From assembly GCA_903951425.1 (NCBI GenBank), contig CAJBBX010000093.1:1-41781 (forward strand): 41,781 nucleotides of DNA, read 5' to 3'. A program made the translations under genes and the position numbers. This DNA comes from an uncultured Chthonomonas sp. Lineage in GTDB: Bacteria; Armatimonadota; Chthonomonadetes; Chthonomonadales; CAJBBX01. The notes beneath the pieces were generated by a model. The model did no database searches. It had not been told where the DNA came from and was given only the letters and a program-made list of their open reading frames with translations. Shown in pieces: positions 7,471-15,375 of this stretch. Numbering within the stretch: position 1 is the stretch's first letter; each line of letters starts with the position of its first letter.

Positions 7471-9786
7471 GTGCACTATCGAGTCGCTAGACGCAGCGTT
7501 CGGCTGCTCGCCGCCCTGATCGCGCTGTTCGTTTGTGCGCCGCCGACCGCCTACGCCGACCTGATCTGGTGGGACGGGTCGCGCGATTCGGCTGTCGGTC
7601 CGCCCGGCAAGCTGCTCAGCGACAATGAGGGGTACTGGGGCGAATGCGTGTTGACCGGGGTGGACTACACGTATGAGACCGCCCCGGACAACCCGGCCGA
7701 CGTCTACCGAGAGGATGCCAAACGCTTCGGGCGCCGCCTTCTGGACGGCCGCCCCGAAGGCAACTGGTGGGTGCCCGTAGGCACGGCGCGCGGCCCCCTC
7801 GTGGCGGTGTTCGACTTCAAGAGGCAGTGCACCTTCAGTGAGGTCGACCTTTGTACGCGCAGCAGACAGACAGCGGTTCTGCTGCAGATCCGGGGCGATC
7901 AGGCCGGCGCATGGCAGACCATCACTCGGCGTAGCGGCTCCGAGTCGCCGGATGCTTCCTTCCATCGGTTCAGACTGCCCGCCAGGCCACGAGGGCGCTA
8001 TCTGCGCGTCAGCGTGGAGGCGACGGGCATCACGTACCTGGACGAAGTGATCGCGTGGGGCGACGCGCAGATTTCGGCGGCCCAGCCTGAAGCCTACCGC
8101 CCTACCGTTCCCACGCCGGTCGCGTCAGAGATCGCGTTCAGCTCGATCCCGGGCATTCAGAAGACCGCCTTCTCCGATGCCCGCTTCTGGGATTGGCAGG
8201 CACGCCTCGGTGCATGGTCCAAGCAGCCGGCAGTATGGTCGCGCACCGCCACATGGGACAGCATCAGCCATGCGCCCTTGCTTCCCGCAGCCGGTAGCAT
8301 CTGCCGCGTCGTGCAGAGGACCATCCCGCGCAACGCGACCTACAATCTGGCCCTCGCGCTTACGAGCACGACAAGCCTGAATCCGACCACCTTCACACTT
8401 TCCGTGGGCCGCTTTCACAGACCGGGAGGTTCTGCGCCCATTCCCGGCCTCACCGGTGAGATCCGCGTTGCAGGCGCCATTGGGTCGCGCTGTTACGGCG
8501 CCAACCTCGGGCCGCTGTTCGGCGCGGGCAACGTATTGCCCGCAAGCCTGATGCAGCGGTACCTGACGAATGGCGCGGGAATAGCCGGCTTCCCGCGCGT
8601 TACGCTATCACCGGCAGGGTCAGCGGTCTTCTGGCTCTCAGTTACATCGGCCGGAGTGAAGCCGGGCGTCTACGAGGCCCACGTGACGTGTACACCGGGA
8701 CCGCCGCTCACGGTCCGAGTGGAGGTCCTCGACGTTACGCTCCCACGTCCGCGCGTCTGGCTCCAGACATGGAGCGACGGCACCACGATGTTCCCGTTCG
8801 TGTACGCAGACCGAGCGGAGCAGGAAGTCAAGTACAAGCAGTCGCTGGGGGTCACGGTCTGGACTGGATGGCCGCTTCCGGGCAGTCCGGCGGGACTGGC
8901 CCACAGGCAAGGCACGACGATACACGACATCTGGGGCATCGGCGATTACGGGCACCGGCTCTACGGCGGCGCGATCGACGCCGACAAGCTGACAGGCGAG
9001 GACGAGGCCAAGATAGCGAGCCTCATTCGGGGCCATGTGGCTCAGGCCAGGGCGCTTGGGCTCGGGTACGACGACTGGTACGTGCAGCTCACGGATGAAC
9101 CGGGCAAGAGCAACTCTCGGGCGTTCGGCGCACTGGCCCGGCTCATACGCAAGGTCGATCCGCGTGTCCGCACCTACTGCAATCCCAGCTTCTGGAACGG
9201 TACCGGCGTCGAGCCCGATGCGGTGGTCAGCGCGGCATTGGGGTCCTGGTACCGGGAGGCCGTCGACATCTCGGCGCCGATCTACCTGCTGCTCCGCGAC
9301 CGCCCCAAGTCCCTCGAGCTGTTCGACGCTCCTCGGTCGGTGCGCGCCTTCTATACCGTGAGCACGCAGTCTGCCAAGAGCGAGAGAGCAGAGCAACTTG
9401 ACTCGTACACACGGCAGGCGTGGGACGCCTTCAAGCGCGGATGGAACGGTTGGGGCTTCTACTCATACTATGCGCCGCGCGGCAACCCGTGGAACGACAT
9501 GGACGCCGAGTGGCTGACCGGCGAGGACCTTCCCGACTACCTGATGGTCTACCCCGGCCCGCACGGCCCCATCCCAACCCGACAGTCGGAGGCCGTTCGG
9601 CAGGGATGGCAGGATTACTGCCTCCTGACCCTGCTGCAGCGGCAGGGCAGGAAGCGAGAACTCCAAGCGATACTGAGCGACTACGACCGTGGGGTCTCGC
9701 CTGAGGCGCTGCGGTTGCGCGCGCTCCGGGTGGCCGCCGCCCGCGCCAACGAGGTGCGCGTTCTGACAAAGGCCAAGCGACCATGA
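7471..9786 (+). CDS. Secreted GH123/DUF4091-type glycoside hydrolase-like protein
   Basis: A 771-residue exported protein. GGAGG 8 bases upstream favours GTG 7471 over the TTG at 7468. Residues 1-30 are a signal peptide (LLAALIALFVCAPPTAYA). A discoidin/F5-8-like sandwich (about 35-200) has FDFKRQCTFSEVDL and RYLRVSVEATG. A middle beta region is followed by a TIM barrel with QLTDEPGKS: the Asp542-Glu543 pair matches the catalytic pair of GH123 beta-N-acetylgalactosaminidases, which use substrate-assisted catalysis. The end has the DUF4091 signature PIPTRQSEAVRQGWQDYCLL. This places it in the GH123/DUF4091 group, but the sugar specificity is unproven. With the adjacent sialidase relic and two other secreted hydrolases it suggests attack on complex glycans. 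Confidence 0.78.
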   Translation: MHYRVARRSVRLLAALIALFVCAPPTAYADLIWWDGSRDSAVGPPGKLLSDNEGYWGECVLTGVDYTYETAPDNPADVYREDAKRFGRRLLDGRPEGNWWVPVGTARGPLVAVFDFKRQCTFSEVDLCTRSRQTAVLLQIRGDQAGAWQTITRRSGSESPDASFHRFRLPARPRGRYLRVSVEATGITYLDEVIAWGDAQISAAQPEAYRPTVPTPVASEIAFSSIPGIQKTAFSDARFWDWQARLGAWSKQPAVWSRTATWDSISHAPLLPAAGSICRVVQRTIPRNATYNLALALTSTTSLNPTTFTLSVGRFHRPGGSAPIPGLTGEIRVAGAIGSRCYGANLGPLFGAGNVLPASLMQRYLTNGAGIAGFPRVTLSPAGSAVFWLSVTSAGVKPGVYEAHVTCTPGPPLTVRVEVLDVTLPRPRVWLQTWSDGTTMFPFVYADRAEQEVKYKQSLGVTVWTGWPLPGSPAGLAHRQGTTIHDIWGIGDYGHRLYGGAIDADKLTGEDEAKIASLIRGHVAQARALGLGYDDWYVQLTDEPGKSNSRAFGALARLIRKVDPRVRTYCNPSFWNGTGVEPDAVVSAALGSWYREAVDISAPIYLLLRDRPKSLELFDAPRSVRAFYTVSTQSAKSERAEQLDSYTRQAWDAFKRGWNGWGFYSYYAPRGNPWNDMDAEWLTGEDLPDYLMVYPGPHGPIPTRQSEAVRQGWQDYCLLTLLQRQGRKRELQAILSDYDRGVSPEALRLRALRVAAARANEVRVLTKAKRP

Positions 9787-9792
9787 CCCAAC

Positions 9793-10569
9793 CTATAACC
9801 GGACGCAGGCCTCCACGGACCACCAGAAGAGGCGCTCGGCCATGGTCTCTTCGTGGTCTGCGTGCCTTGGTCCCCAGACCTCGCCGCTCACATCGTCGCT
9901 GATGGCGAGGATCTGCCCGAAGCGAACGCCGCGGAACCGTGCGACGGCGATGAAGGCAGCGCACTCCATCTCGACCGTGATGCACCCCTCGGCGGCGCGG
10001 CGAGCGATCCGACCGCGGGTCTCGCGGTAGATGGCGTCGGTGGTCCACGTCTTGCCGACCCGGTATGGGGCGCCGCTTTCGCGCAGCACGTCCTCGATCA
10101 CAGCGACGACTGCCGGGTCGGCGCCGATCTCTCTGGCCGGAGGCGCGTAGTGGTAGGACGTGCCCTCATCTCGGACGGCGTAGCTCGGCACCACGACCGC
10201 GCCCTTCGGGCGGCCTCCATCGACCACCCCGGCATCACCGCAAGCGATGAACGTTCGGCACCCGAACGCGATCAGTTCCTCCATCACGGCCGCGGCAAGC
10301 GGAGCCCCAAGGCCCGGATGGGCTACAGCGACCTGGATGCCGCGGTGCTCAAGCCGGTAGACCGGCAGCGCGCCCATCGAGGAGCCCATGTCCACCACGT
10401 GCGTCAGGAGCGCCCGCTGCAAGAGCGCGGCGACCACGGTCTCGTACATCGGCAGCACGCAGCGCTCCGGCATGCCGGCCACCGGGCGTAGCACTCTCGA
10501 TGGCTCGATCAGCGCTTCTGGTGCGGGGTCGTACTCCAGTATGGGGCAGTCGGTGAGATGAATCGACAT
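9793..10569 (-). CDS. Nucleoside phosphorylase (uridine phosphorylase-like)
   Basis: A 258-residue member of the PNP/UDP phosphorylase family, which cleaves nucleosides with phosphate to base and ribose-1-phosphate in the cytoplasm. Visible motifs are VVDMGSSMGALPVY, AVAHPGLGAPLAAAVMEEL, FIACGDAGVV and the purine/uridine-type signature VEMECAAFI, where the Glu contacts ribose. An aspartate-containing loop AISDDVSGE follows. The ATG at 10569 is chosen because AAGGAGG lies 12 bases upstream on this strand; the longer frame to 10668 has no site. It is convergent with the GH123-type gene, 6 bases away, and follows the VapBC operon on the same strand. The exact base preference cannot be read, but the length and motifs favour uridine phosphorylase-like activity. 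Confidence 0.8.
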   Translation of the reverse strand: MSIHLTDCPILEYDPAPEALIEPSRVLRPVAGMPERCVLPMYETVVAALLQRALLTHVVDMGSSMGALPVYRLEHRGIQVAVAHPGLGAPLAAAVMEELIAFGCRTFIACGDAGVVDGGRPKGAVVVPSYAVRDEGTSYHYAPPAREIGADPAVVAVIEDVLRESGAPYRVGKTWTTDAIYRETRGRIARRAAEGCITVEMECAAFIAVARFRGVRFGQILAISDDVSGEVWGPRHADHEETMAERLFWWSVEACVRL

Positions 10570-10660
10570 GGTATGGGCGGGCCTCCTTACCTGGCTCCAA
10601 CTGCTGCGAGCGCCGCCGTCAGACAGAGACCAGACAACTGCTGTCAGAGGTCCGTAGCGT

Positions 10661-11059
10661 CTATCCAACGATGAGGTGTGCTCCCTCCTGCCGCGCTGCA
10701 GCCTTGTCGAACGTTAGGAGGCATGCCTCCAGGTCGGCGTACTCAGCGTGGATGAGCCGATCGATGAAGCCGGCGCCGGTCGTCCGCGGCTCAGGCAGGA
10801 CGCGCTTGACGGCAGGCGTGGCCGCAAGGCGGACGTCATGGGCGAGACGAGACAGGGCCTGCAGGGCCTCGGGCTCGGGCACTTGGTAGTGGTGACGCAG
10901 GGCGAAGAACGTCTCAGCCATCACCAGGTCCGATACCAACGGCGGAGGGCTGTCCTGCTCTGTCGCTTCGCTCAAACACGCCCAGGCTGCCATGGCCTGC
11001 TCCACGGGTTCGCCCAGCAGCAACCGCACGACTACGGATGTGTCGAGACCCACGGTCAT
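10661..11059 (-). CDS. VapC-type PIN-domain toxin
   Basis: A 132-residue PIN-domain ribonuclease. The four acidic positions expected for metal binding are visible: Asp in VGLDTSVVVRLL, Glu in VMAETFFALRH, Asp in GFIDRLIHAEY and Asp in LLTFDKAAAR. Such toxins usually cut tRNA or rRNA when freed from their antitoxin. The ATG overlaps the antitoxin stop by 4 bases (ATGA), so translation is coupled. The target RNA is unknown. Confidence 0.85.
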   Translation of the reverse strand: MTVGLDTSVVVRLLLGEPVEQAMAAWACLSEATEQDSPPPLVSDLVMAETFFALRHHYQVPEPEALQALSRLAHDVRLAATPAVKRVLPEPRTTGAGFIDRLIHAEYADLEACLLTFDKAAARQEGAHLIVG

Positions 11060-11322
11060 CGGCGCACGCCAGGTCGACCGTCCGCGATGCTTTGCCTGAT
11101 CGACGCAAGGTCGTGGCGGCCTTGCGCGTTGCCCGCATCCCGCCGCAGGCTACCGAACCAAGCGGCATCCCGCGGCTCGGGCTCATCGCGGACCGGCGGT
11201 TGTTCTCCCAGAACCATCCGTACGCCGGTCGTCACCATCTCGCGCACAGTGGTTCCTCTGAGCGCGGCCTCCGACTTCAGCCGCCGATAGAGGGCGTCAT
11301 CCAACTCGACAGTGGCTTTCAT
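11056..11322 (-). CDS. VapB-type antitoxin (ribbon-helix-helix)
   Basis: An 88-residue antitoxin. Residues 1-40 (MKATVELDDALYRRLKSEAA and TVREMVTTGVRMVL) form a ribbon-helix-helix DNA-binding fold typical of VapB/Arc proteins; the rest is the toxin-binding tail. The ATG at 11322 is preferred over one at 11406 because homology begins there. No Shine-Dalgarno sequence lies within 15 bases, and a TATACT -10-like hexamer ends only 6 bases before the ATG, so the transcript may be leaderless. The upstream GTATAC repeats are a likely operator for the VapBC complex. Confidence 0.83.
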   Translation of the reverse strand: MKATVELDDALYRRLKSEAALRGTTVREMVTTGVRMVLGEQPPVRDEPEPRDAAWFGSLRRDAGNAQGRHDLASIRQSIADGRPGVRR

Positions 11323-11328
11323 TAAAGC

Positions 11329-11352
11329 AGTATACCTGTACTCCTGTATACC
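11329..11352 (-). promoter_or_regulatory. Predicted vapBC promoter and operator
   Basis: Two copies of the self-complementary hexamer GTATAC lie at 11330-11335 and 11346-11351, 16 bases start to start, with CCTGTA repeated between them. Read on the minus strand, TATACT of the proximal copy sits where a -10 element would give a start of transcription at or next to the ATG at 11322. Repeats over the -10 region suit autorepression by a ribbon-helix-helix antitoxin. Confidence 0.45.
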
Positions 11353-11402
11353 GATCTGACCCGATCTGTGGCCAGTGCCGATGTCGTGCCGACGGTGATA
11401 TC

Positions 11403-11420
11403 GCACTGACCGACCAGTGC
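11403..11420. repeat. Inverted repeat GCACTG-N6-CAGTGC
   Basis: Six-base perfect arms separated by ACCGAC. It lies between the vapB upstream region and the Tat-signal stub and could be a weak hairpin or protein site; no function is apparent. Confidence 0.3.
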
Positions 11421-11489
11421 TCCACGCTGCCGGGATCCCTCGGTCGCATCACCTCGGATACGCCGGTGTTGAAGTAGAACGGGAGCTCC

Positions 11490-11603
11490 ATGTTAACTCG
11501 CAGGACACTGCTGCCGTCACTGGCCGGAACCGCGCTCGGCGTCGGCGCCTCCTCGGCGGGCGTCCGTTCGGCGCTCCGGATGGGGCCTCAGCCGATGTGC
11601 TAG
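11490..11603 (+). pseudogene. Truncated Tat-signal gene (37-codon stub)
   Basis: An ATG with GGGAG 5 bases upstream opens a 37-codon frame starting MLTRRTLLPSLAG and continuing through an Ala/Gly-rich stretch (TALGVGASSAG). This is a textbook twin-arginine signal peptide with a cleavage region, but the mature protein is missing: the frame ends in TAG at 11601, shortly before the infB leader. I read it as the 5' end of a deleted exported-enzyme gene. A functional microprotein is unlikely. Confidence 0.5.
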
Positions 11604-11625
11604 ACTGTATGGTTACTGAAGCATC

Positions 11626-11654
11626 GGGAGAGTGGGCATGGAGCCCACTCTCTC
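11626..11654 (+). promoter_or_regulatory. Hairpin in the infB leader (attenuator-like)
   Basis: GAGAGTGGGC and GCCCACTCTC form a perfect 10-bp stem (11628-11637 with 11643-11652) around the loop ATGGA, extendable by a G-T and a G-C pair. No T-run follows, so it is not a classic terminator. It sits about 100 bases before infB and downstream of a possible -10 element TAGACT at 11601-11606, so it may regulate the leader or protect the transcript. Confidence 0.45.
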
Positions 11655-11750
11655 TGTGCGATTCGCCAACTCTCCAGCACTCATGTGCGCAGCCTCCCAG
11701 ATGGGGCCTATGCGCTCGGAGACACCACAATGGAATGAGGTGACCCACCC

Positions 11751-13682
11751 ATGACGGGATCTCGTGTCAGCGATCTTGCGAAGGAGCTGGGCATAGCCCC
11801 GGCCGACCTTGTAGCGACCCTGAATGACCTCGGCGTAGCCGTGCCTGGAATAGCCGCCATCATCGACGGCGACACCGCACAGGCCGTGCGCGAAATGTAC
11901 GCCCAGCCGGCCGACGGCGGCCGCGTGGCCGAAGTGGCCGCATCCGCCACCGTGAAGGACCTGGCCACCGCCCTGAGCGTCTCAGCGGCGGACCTGCAGA
12001 AGAAGCTCATGGCCATGGGCATCCTCTCGGGCATCACCCAGCGCCTCGCCCCCGACGTCGCGAAGCAGCTTGCCGCCGCCTACGGCTACACCCTGAAGGT
12101 CAAGGCGCCGGAGATCAAGGCCGCAGCCGCCGCGCCGCAGAGGCACAAAGGCCCAGGCGGAGGCCCCACGGTGCGCCCGCCGGTTGTGACCATCATGGGC
12201 CATGTCGACCACGGCAAGACGACCCTGCTCGACGCCATCCGGAACACCAAGGTGGTGGACGGCGAGTTCGGCGGCATCACCCAGCACATCGGCGCCTACC
12301 AGGTTGAGGTCGAGTACGAAGGCGAAAAGCGCAAGGTCACGTTCCTTGACACGCCCGGCCATGCGGCGTTCACCGCCATGCGAGCCCGAGGCGCCAGCGT
12401 CACCGATATCGCGGTGTTGGTTGTGGCGGCGGACGACGGCATCATGCCGCAGACCGTCGAGGCCATTGACCACGCGCGCGCGGCCGAGGTGGCCGTGATT
12501 ATCGCCATCAACAAGATGGACCGCCCCGACGCCAATCCGGACCGCATCAAGACCCAGCTGATGGAGCACAACCTCGTCCCGCGCGAGTATGGCGGCGACA
12601 TCGAGTGCCTGCCCATGAGCGCCAAGACCGGCCAGGGCATCGAAGAGCTGCTCGAGCTACTCGCCTTCCAGGCCGACGTCATGGAGCTGAAGGCGGACGC
12701 CCACGGCAAGGCCTCCGGCGTCATCGTCGAGGCCCAGCAGGAGGCCGGCAAGGGCCCCGTAGCCACCGTGCTGGTGCAGGAAGGTACGCTCCGCGTGGGC
12801 GACTGCATCGTCTGCGGCCTGGCCCACGGCCGCATCCGGGCCATGATGAACGAGCGCGGCGACCGCCTTACCAAGGCCACCCCGGCCACGCCTGTCGAGG
12901 TCCTCGGCCTCTCCATGGTCCCCATGGCCGGCGACAAGATGATCGTGGTGAAGGACGAGCGCGAGGCCCGGCAGACGGCCGAGAAGCGCGCCGAGCACCA
13001 GCGTGCGGCCCGCCTGACCAAGGTCACCCGCGTCACGCTGGAAGACATCCGGCGTAGGATCCAGGAAGGCGCTGCCAAGGAGCTGCTCATCGTCCTCAAG
13101 GGCGACGTGCAGGGCTCCGTGGAGGCCGTGGCCGGCCAGCTCCAGCAACTCCCGCAGGAGGAAGTCAGCCTGCGGATCCTGCATAGCGGCGTGGGCAACA
13201 TCGGCGAGAACGACGTGATGCTCGCCTCGGCGGCGGAAGCCGTGGTCATCGGGTTCAACGTTCGCGCCGACCAGCAGGCCCAGATGGCCGCCCAGCGCGA
13301 GAACGTCGACGTCCGCACGTACCAGATCATCTACGAACTCACCGAGTCGGTCGAGCGGGCCATGAAGGGCATGCTAGCTCCGATCTACGAGGAGATCCCG
13401 CTGGGTACCGCCGAGGTCCGGGCGCACTTCCGGACGCCGCGCGGCGTCATCATCGCAGGCTGCTACGTCACGTCGGGCAAGATCCTGCGCAACGCCCAGG
13501 TCCGCATCCGCCGCGGGCGCGACATCATCCTCGAGAGCCGTATCGACTCCCTGAAGCACATCAAGGACGACGTCCGCGAGATGGCCCAGGGCTTCGAGTG
13601 CGGCATGGTGATCGGCGACTACACGGAAGTGCAGACCGGCGATATCATCGAGGCCTACCAGATGCGCGAGGTCGAGCGCTAA
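11751..13682 (+). CDS. infB: Translation initiation factor IF-2
   Basis: IF-2 is the GTPase that places initiator fMet-tRNA on the 30S subunit and promotes subunit joining. The 643-residue product has two N-terminal IF2_N-like helical modules ([20 protein letters not shown] near residue 5 and [20 protein letters not shown] near 70), then the G domain: GHVDHGKT at 150-157, DTPGH at 200, NKMD at 254 and SAK after it. Domains II, III (IF-2) and IV follow, ending [15 protein letters not shown]. The ATG has GAGGTG 7 bases upstream. The long charged linker between IF2_N modules and G domain found in many bacteria is short here, making the protein compact. It heads the infB-DUF503-rbfA-nrnA-truB-ribF operon. 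Confidence 0.97.
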   Translation: MTGSRVSDLAKELGIAPADLVATLNDLGVAVPGIAAIIDGDTAQAVREMYAQPADGGRVAEVAASATVKDLATALSVSAADLQKKLMAMGILSGITQRLAPDVAKQLAAAYGYTLKVKAPEIKAAAAAPQRHKGPGGGPTVRPPVVTIMGHVDHGKTTLLDAIRNTKVVDGEFGGITQHIGAYQVEVEYEGEKRKVTFLDTPGHAAFTAMRARGASVTDIAVLVVAADDGIMPQTVEAIDHARAAEVAVIIAINKMDRPDANPDRIKTQLMEHNLVPREYGGDIECLPMSAKTGQGIEELLELLAFQADVMELKADAHGKASGVIVEAQQEAGKGPVATVLVQEGTLRVGDCIVCGLAHGRIRAMMNERGDRLTKATPATPVEVLGLSMVPMAGDKMIVVKDEREARQTAEKRAEHQRAARLTKVTRVTLEDIRRRIQEGAAKELLIVLKGDVQGSVEAVAGQLQQLPQEEVSLRILHSGVGNIGENDVMLASAAEAVVIGFNVRADQQAQMAAQRENVDVRTYQIIYELTESVERAMKGMLAPIYEEIPLGTAEVRAHFRTPRGVIIAGCYVTSGKILRNAQVRIRRGRDIILESRIDSLKHIKDDVREMAQGFECGMVIGDYTEVQTGDIIEAYQMREVER

Positions 13683-13703
13683 CCCTCGCGCCGCAACGCA
13701 ACG

Positions 13704-13728
13704 CCCCCGGGGCCAACCACCCCGGGGG
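13704..13728 (+). promoter_or_regulatory. GC hairpin before the DUF503 gene
   Basis: CCCCCGGGG and CCCCGGGGG pair perfectly (9 bp) around the 7-base loop CCAACCA, 21 bases after the infB stop. The right arm ends 11 bases before the DUF503 ATG and is the only purine-rich sequence that could serve as its ribosome binding site, so the structure may lower its translation. Partial termination is less likely because no T-run follows. Confidence 0.4.
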
Positions 13729-13739
13729 AAACCAACACC

Positions 13740-14021
13740 ATGCACGTCGGCATCATGACGATTGGGCTGGGCATCCCGGGCGCCGCATCGCTCAAGGATA
13801 AGCGCCACGTCCTGCGCAGCCTGATCGATCGGGCGCGCCGGAAGTTCAACGTGTCGATCGCCGAAATTGACGATCTGGATTGCTGGACGCACTCCGTGAT
13901 CGCCGTGGCCGCCGTCAGCAACTCGCGGCAGCATACCAACCGGGCGCTGGACTCGCTGCTGGACCATATCGAGGCCAACCCCGAGGTCGACGTCGAAGGC
14001 GTGGACCTGCAGATCGACTAG
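13740..14021 (+). CDS. DUF503 family protein (YlxP-like)
   Basis: A 93-residue DUF503 protein: MHVGIMTIGLGIPGAASLKDKRHVLRSLIDRARRKFNVSIAE contains the family core, and HSVIAVAAVSN is the central strand. Members (YlxP of Bacillus) sit between infB and rbfA in many bacteria, as here, and are thought to help ribosome biogenesis; the molecular role is not established. The domain is ferredoxin-like in fold. The start is fixed by homology; there is no clean ribosome binding site (see the hairpin at 13704). Confidence 0.9.
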   Translation: MHVGIMTIGLGIPGAASLKDKRHVLRSLIDRARRKFNVSIAEIDDLDCWTHSVIAVAAVSNSRQHTNRALDSLLDHIEANPEVDVEGVDLQID

Positions 14022-14057
14022 ACGCACGGGCCGCTCGCCGGCCGTAAGGACAGACCG

Positions 14058-14450
14058 ATGCCTTCCGTACGCCAGGTACAGGTGCAGAACCTGATGATCC
14101 AGGAAATCAGCGATATGCTGTACAAGGATCTGAAGGACCCACGCCTCGGCTTCATCACCATCACCGCCGCTGAGATCACGCGGGACCTTCGGTATGCGAA
14201 GGTCTTCGTGAGCATCATGGGGTCGGAGGACGACTGCGCGAAGGGCCTTGCGGCATTGCGGAGCGCGGCCGGCCGGATCCGCGGCGAGTTCACACGGCGC
14301 GCCCACCTGCGCGTCGCACCGGAGATCGACTTCCGGGCGGACGAGGGCATTCCCCGCGGCGCCCGCATCTTCGAGCTCCTCCACAACATTTCCACGGAAC
14401 CAACCACACATGAGAGTCCCGTACCGCCTGGCGACGGACGCGATCCTTAG
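14058..14450 (+). CDS. rbfA: Ribosome-binding factor A
   Basis: RbfA binds immature 30S subunits near helix 1 of 16S rRNA and is needed for late maturation and cold growth. The 130-residue product has the family signature DPRLGFITITAAEITRDLRYAKVFVSIMG and the C-terminal FRADEGIPRGARIFELL, including a KH-type fold. TAAGGA lies 8 bases before the ATG. Its last 41 bases overlap the next gene in another frame. The tail after LLHNI is low in conservation. Confidence 0.95.
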   Translation: MPSVRQVQVQNLMIQEISDMLYKDLKDPRLGFITITAAEITRDLRYAKVFVSIMGSEDDCAKGLAALRSAAGRIRGEFTRRAHLRVAPEIDFRADEGIPRGARIFELLHNISTEPTTHESPVPPGDGRDP

Positions 14451-15375
14451 CGCCGACAGCGTCGTACTGGCCGGACACGAGAACGCAGATGGAGATAGCC
14501 TGGGGTGCGTGCTGGCGCTCACATTAGCCATCCGAGCCCTGGGTAAGCGCGCCGTTCCGCTCTCAACCGACGGCGTGCCTGAGATCTACCGCTGGATGCC
14601 GGGGCAGGAGGATGTCCGCCCCACCACCGATGAGCGCGCGTTCGACCTCGCCATCGTCTGCGATACGTCGGCCTACGCTCGGCTCGGCGCGGCGGCGGAG
14701 CCCATGCGCTCGGCCTGCGTGAGCATGCGGCTGGACCATCACGGCGACCAGGGCGACCCCTTCGACATCGCCTGCGTCAACTCCAAGGCCGCGGCCACCG
14801 GTGAGATGGCGTACCAACTGATCCGCCGGTTGGGCGTCCCCATCACGCTGGATATGGCTGAGTGCCTGCTCTGCGCCATTGTGACGGACACCGGCTCGTT
14901 CCGGTTCATGAACACCTCGCCCTCCACGCTGCAGATCTCTGCGGACCTCATGCGGCGAGGCGCCTGCCCTGCGTTCATCAGCGAACTGGTGTTTGAGAGC
15001 CGGTCGCCGGCCAGTGTGCGGCTCCTGGCCCGCGCCCTCTCCTCGCTCCACTTCGCCCACGAGCAGCAGGTGGCCTGGGTCCGTCTGACGGCCGCCGACT
15101 TCGCGGAGACCGGGGCCGACGACGCCGACAGCGAGGGCGTGGTGAACCATGCTCGCTCCATGCGCGGCGTCCGCGTGGGCATGCTCTTCCGCGAGGCCGG
15201 CGAGCGGGGCGTTCGCGTTAGCCTCAGGTCGCGCGACGGCGTCGACGTGGCAGCCGTGGCCCGGCAGTTCGGCGGGGGAGGGCATATCATGGCGGCGGGC
15301 TGCACGGTGCCCATGGGCCTTGCGGCCGCCGAGGCCGCCGTCCTTGCCGCCGTGGAGGCTCAGCTGGCCCGTTGA
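14410..15375 (+). CDS. DHH-family phosphoesterase (NrnA-like nanoRNase/pAp phosphatase)
   Basis: A 321-residue DHH/DHHA1 protein. NrnA-type enzymes degrade 2-5 nucleotide RNAs and dephosphorylate pAp, using two Mn ions in the cytoplasm. Visible motifs are GHENADGDSLG (motif I, with the usual P replaced by A), IVCDTS (motif II), RLDHH (the DHH motif), and TDTGSFRF; the DHHA1 domain carries FGGGGHIMAAGC. The ATG at 14410 is the first one matching homologs, 41 bases inside rbfA; an upstream in-frame ATG at 14248 would overlap rbfA far more. It lies between rbfA and truB, a frequent arrangement. Confidence 0.9.
   Translation: MRVPYRLATDAILSADSVVLAGHENADGDSLGCVLALTLAIRALGKRAVPLSTDGVPEIYRWMPGQEDVRPTTDERAFDLAIVCDTSAYARLGAAAEPMRSACVSMRLDHHGDQGDPFDIACVNSKAAATGEMAYQLIRRLGVPITLDMAECLLCAIVTDTGSFRFMNTSPSTLQISADLMRRGACPAFISELVFESRSPASVRLLARALSSLHFAHEQQVAWVRLTAADFAETGADDADSEGVVNHARSMRGVRVGMLFREAGERGVRVSLRSRDGVDVAAVARQFGGGGHIMAAGCTVPMGLAAAEAAVLAAVEAQLAR

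Noticed and set aside
8638-9396. Minus-strand 252-codon frame within the GH123-type gene
   Set aside because: Antisense shadow of a conserved gene with recognisable GH123 motifs.
10570-10668. Extended N-terminus of the nucleoside phosphorylase from 10668
   Set aside because: The extra 33 residues lack family similarity and a ribosome binding site, and they overlap the vapC end; ATG 10569 has AAGGAGG upstream.
11297-11491. Minus-strand frame beginning MELPFYFNTGVSEV upstream of vapB
   Set aside because: Its first 25 codons look coding-like, but there is no ribosome binding site, it soon becomes low complexity, and the Tat stub on the other strand overlaps its start. A relic is possible but not supported.
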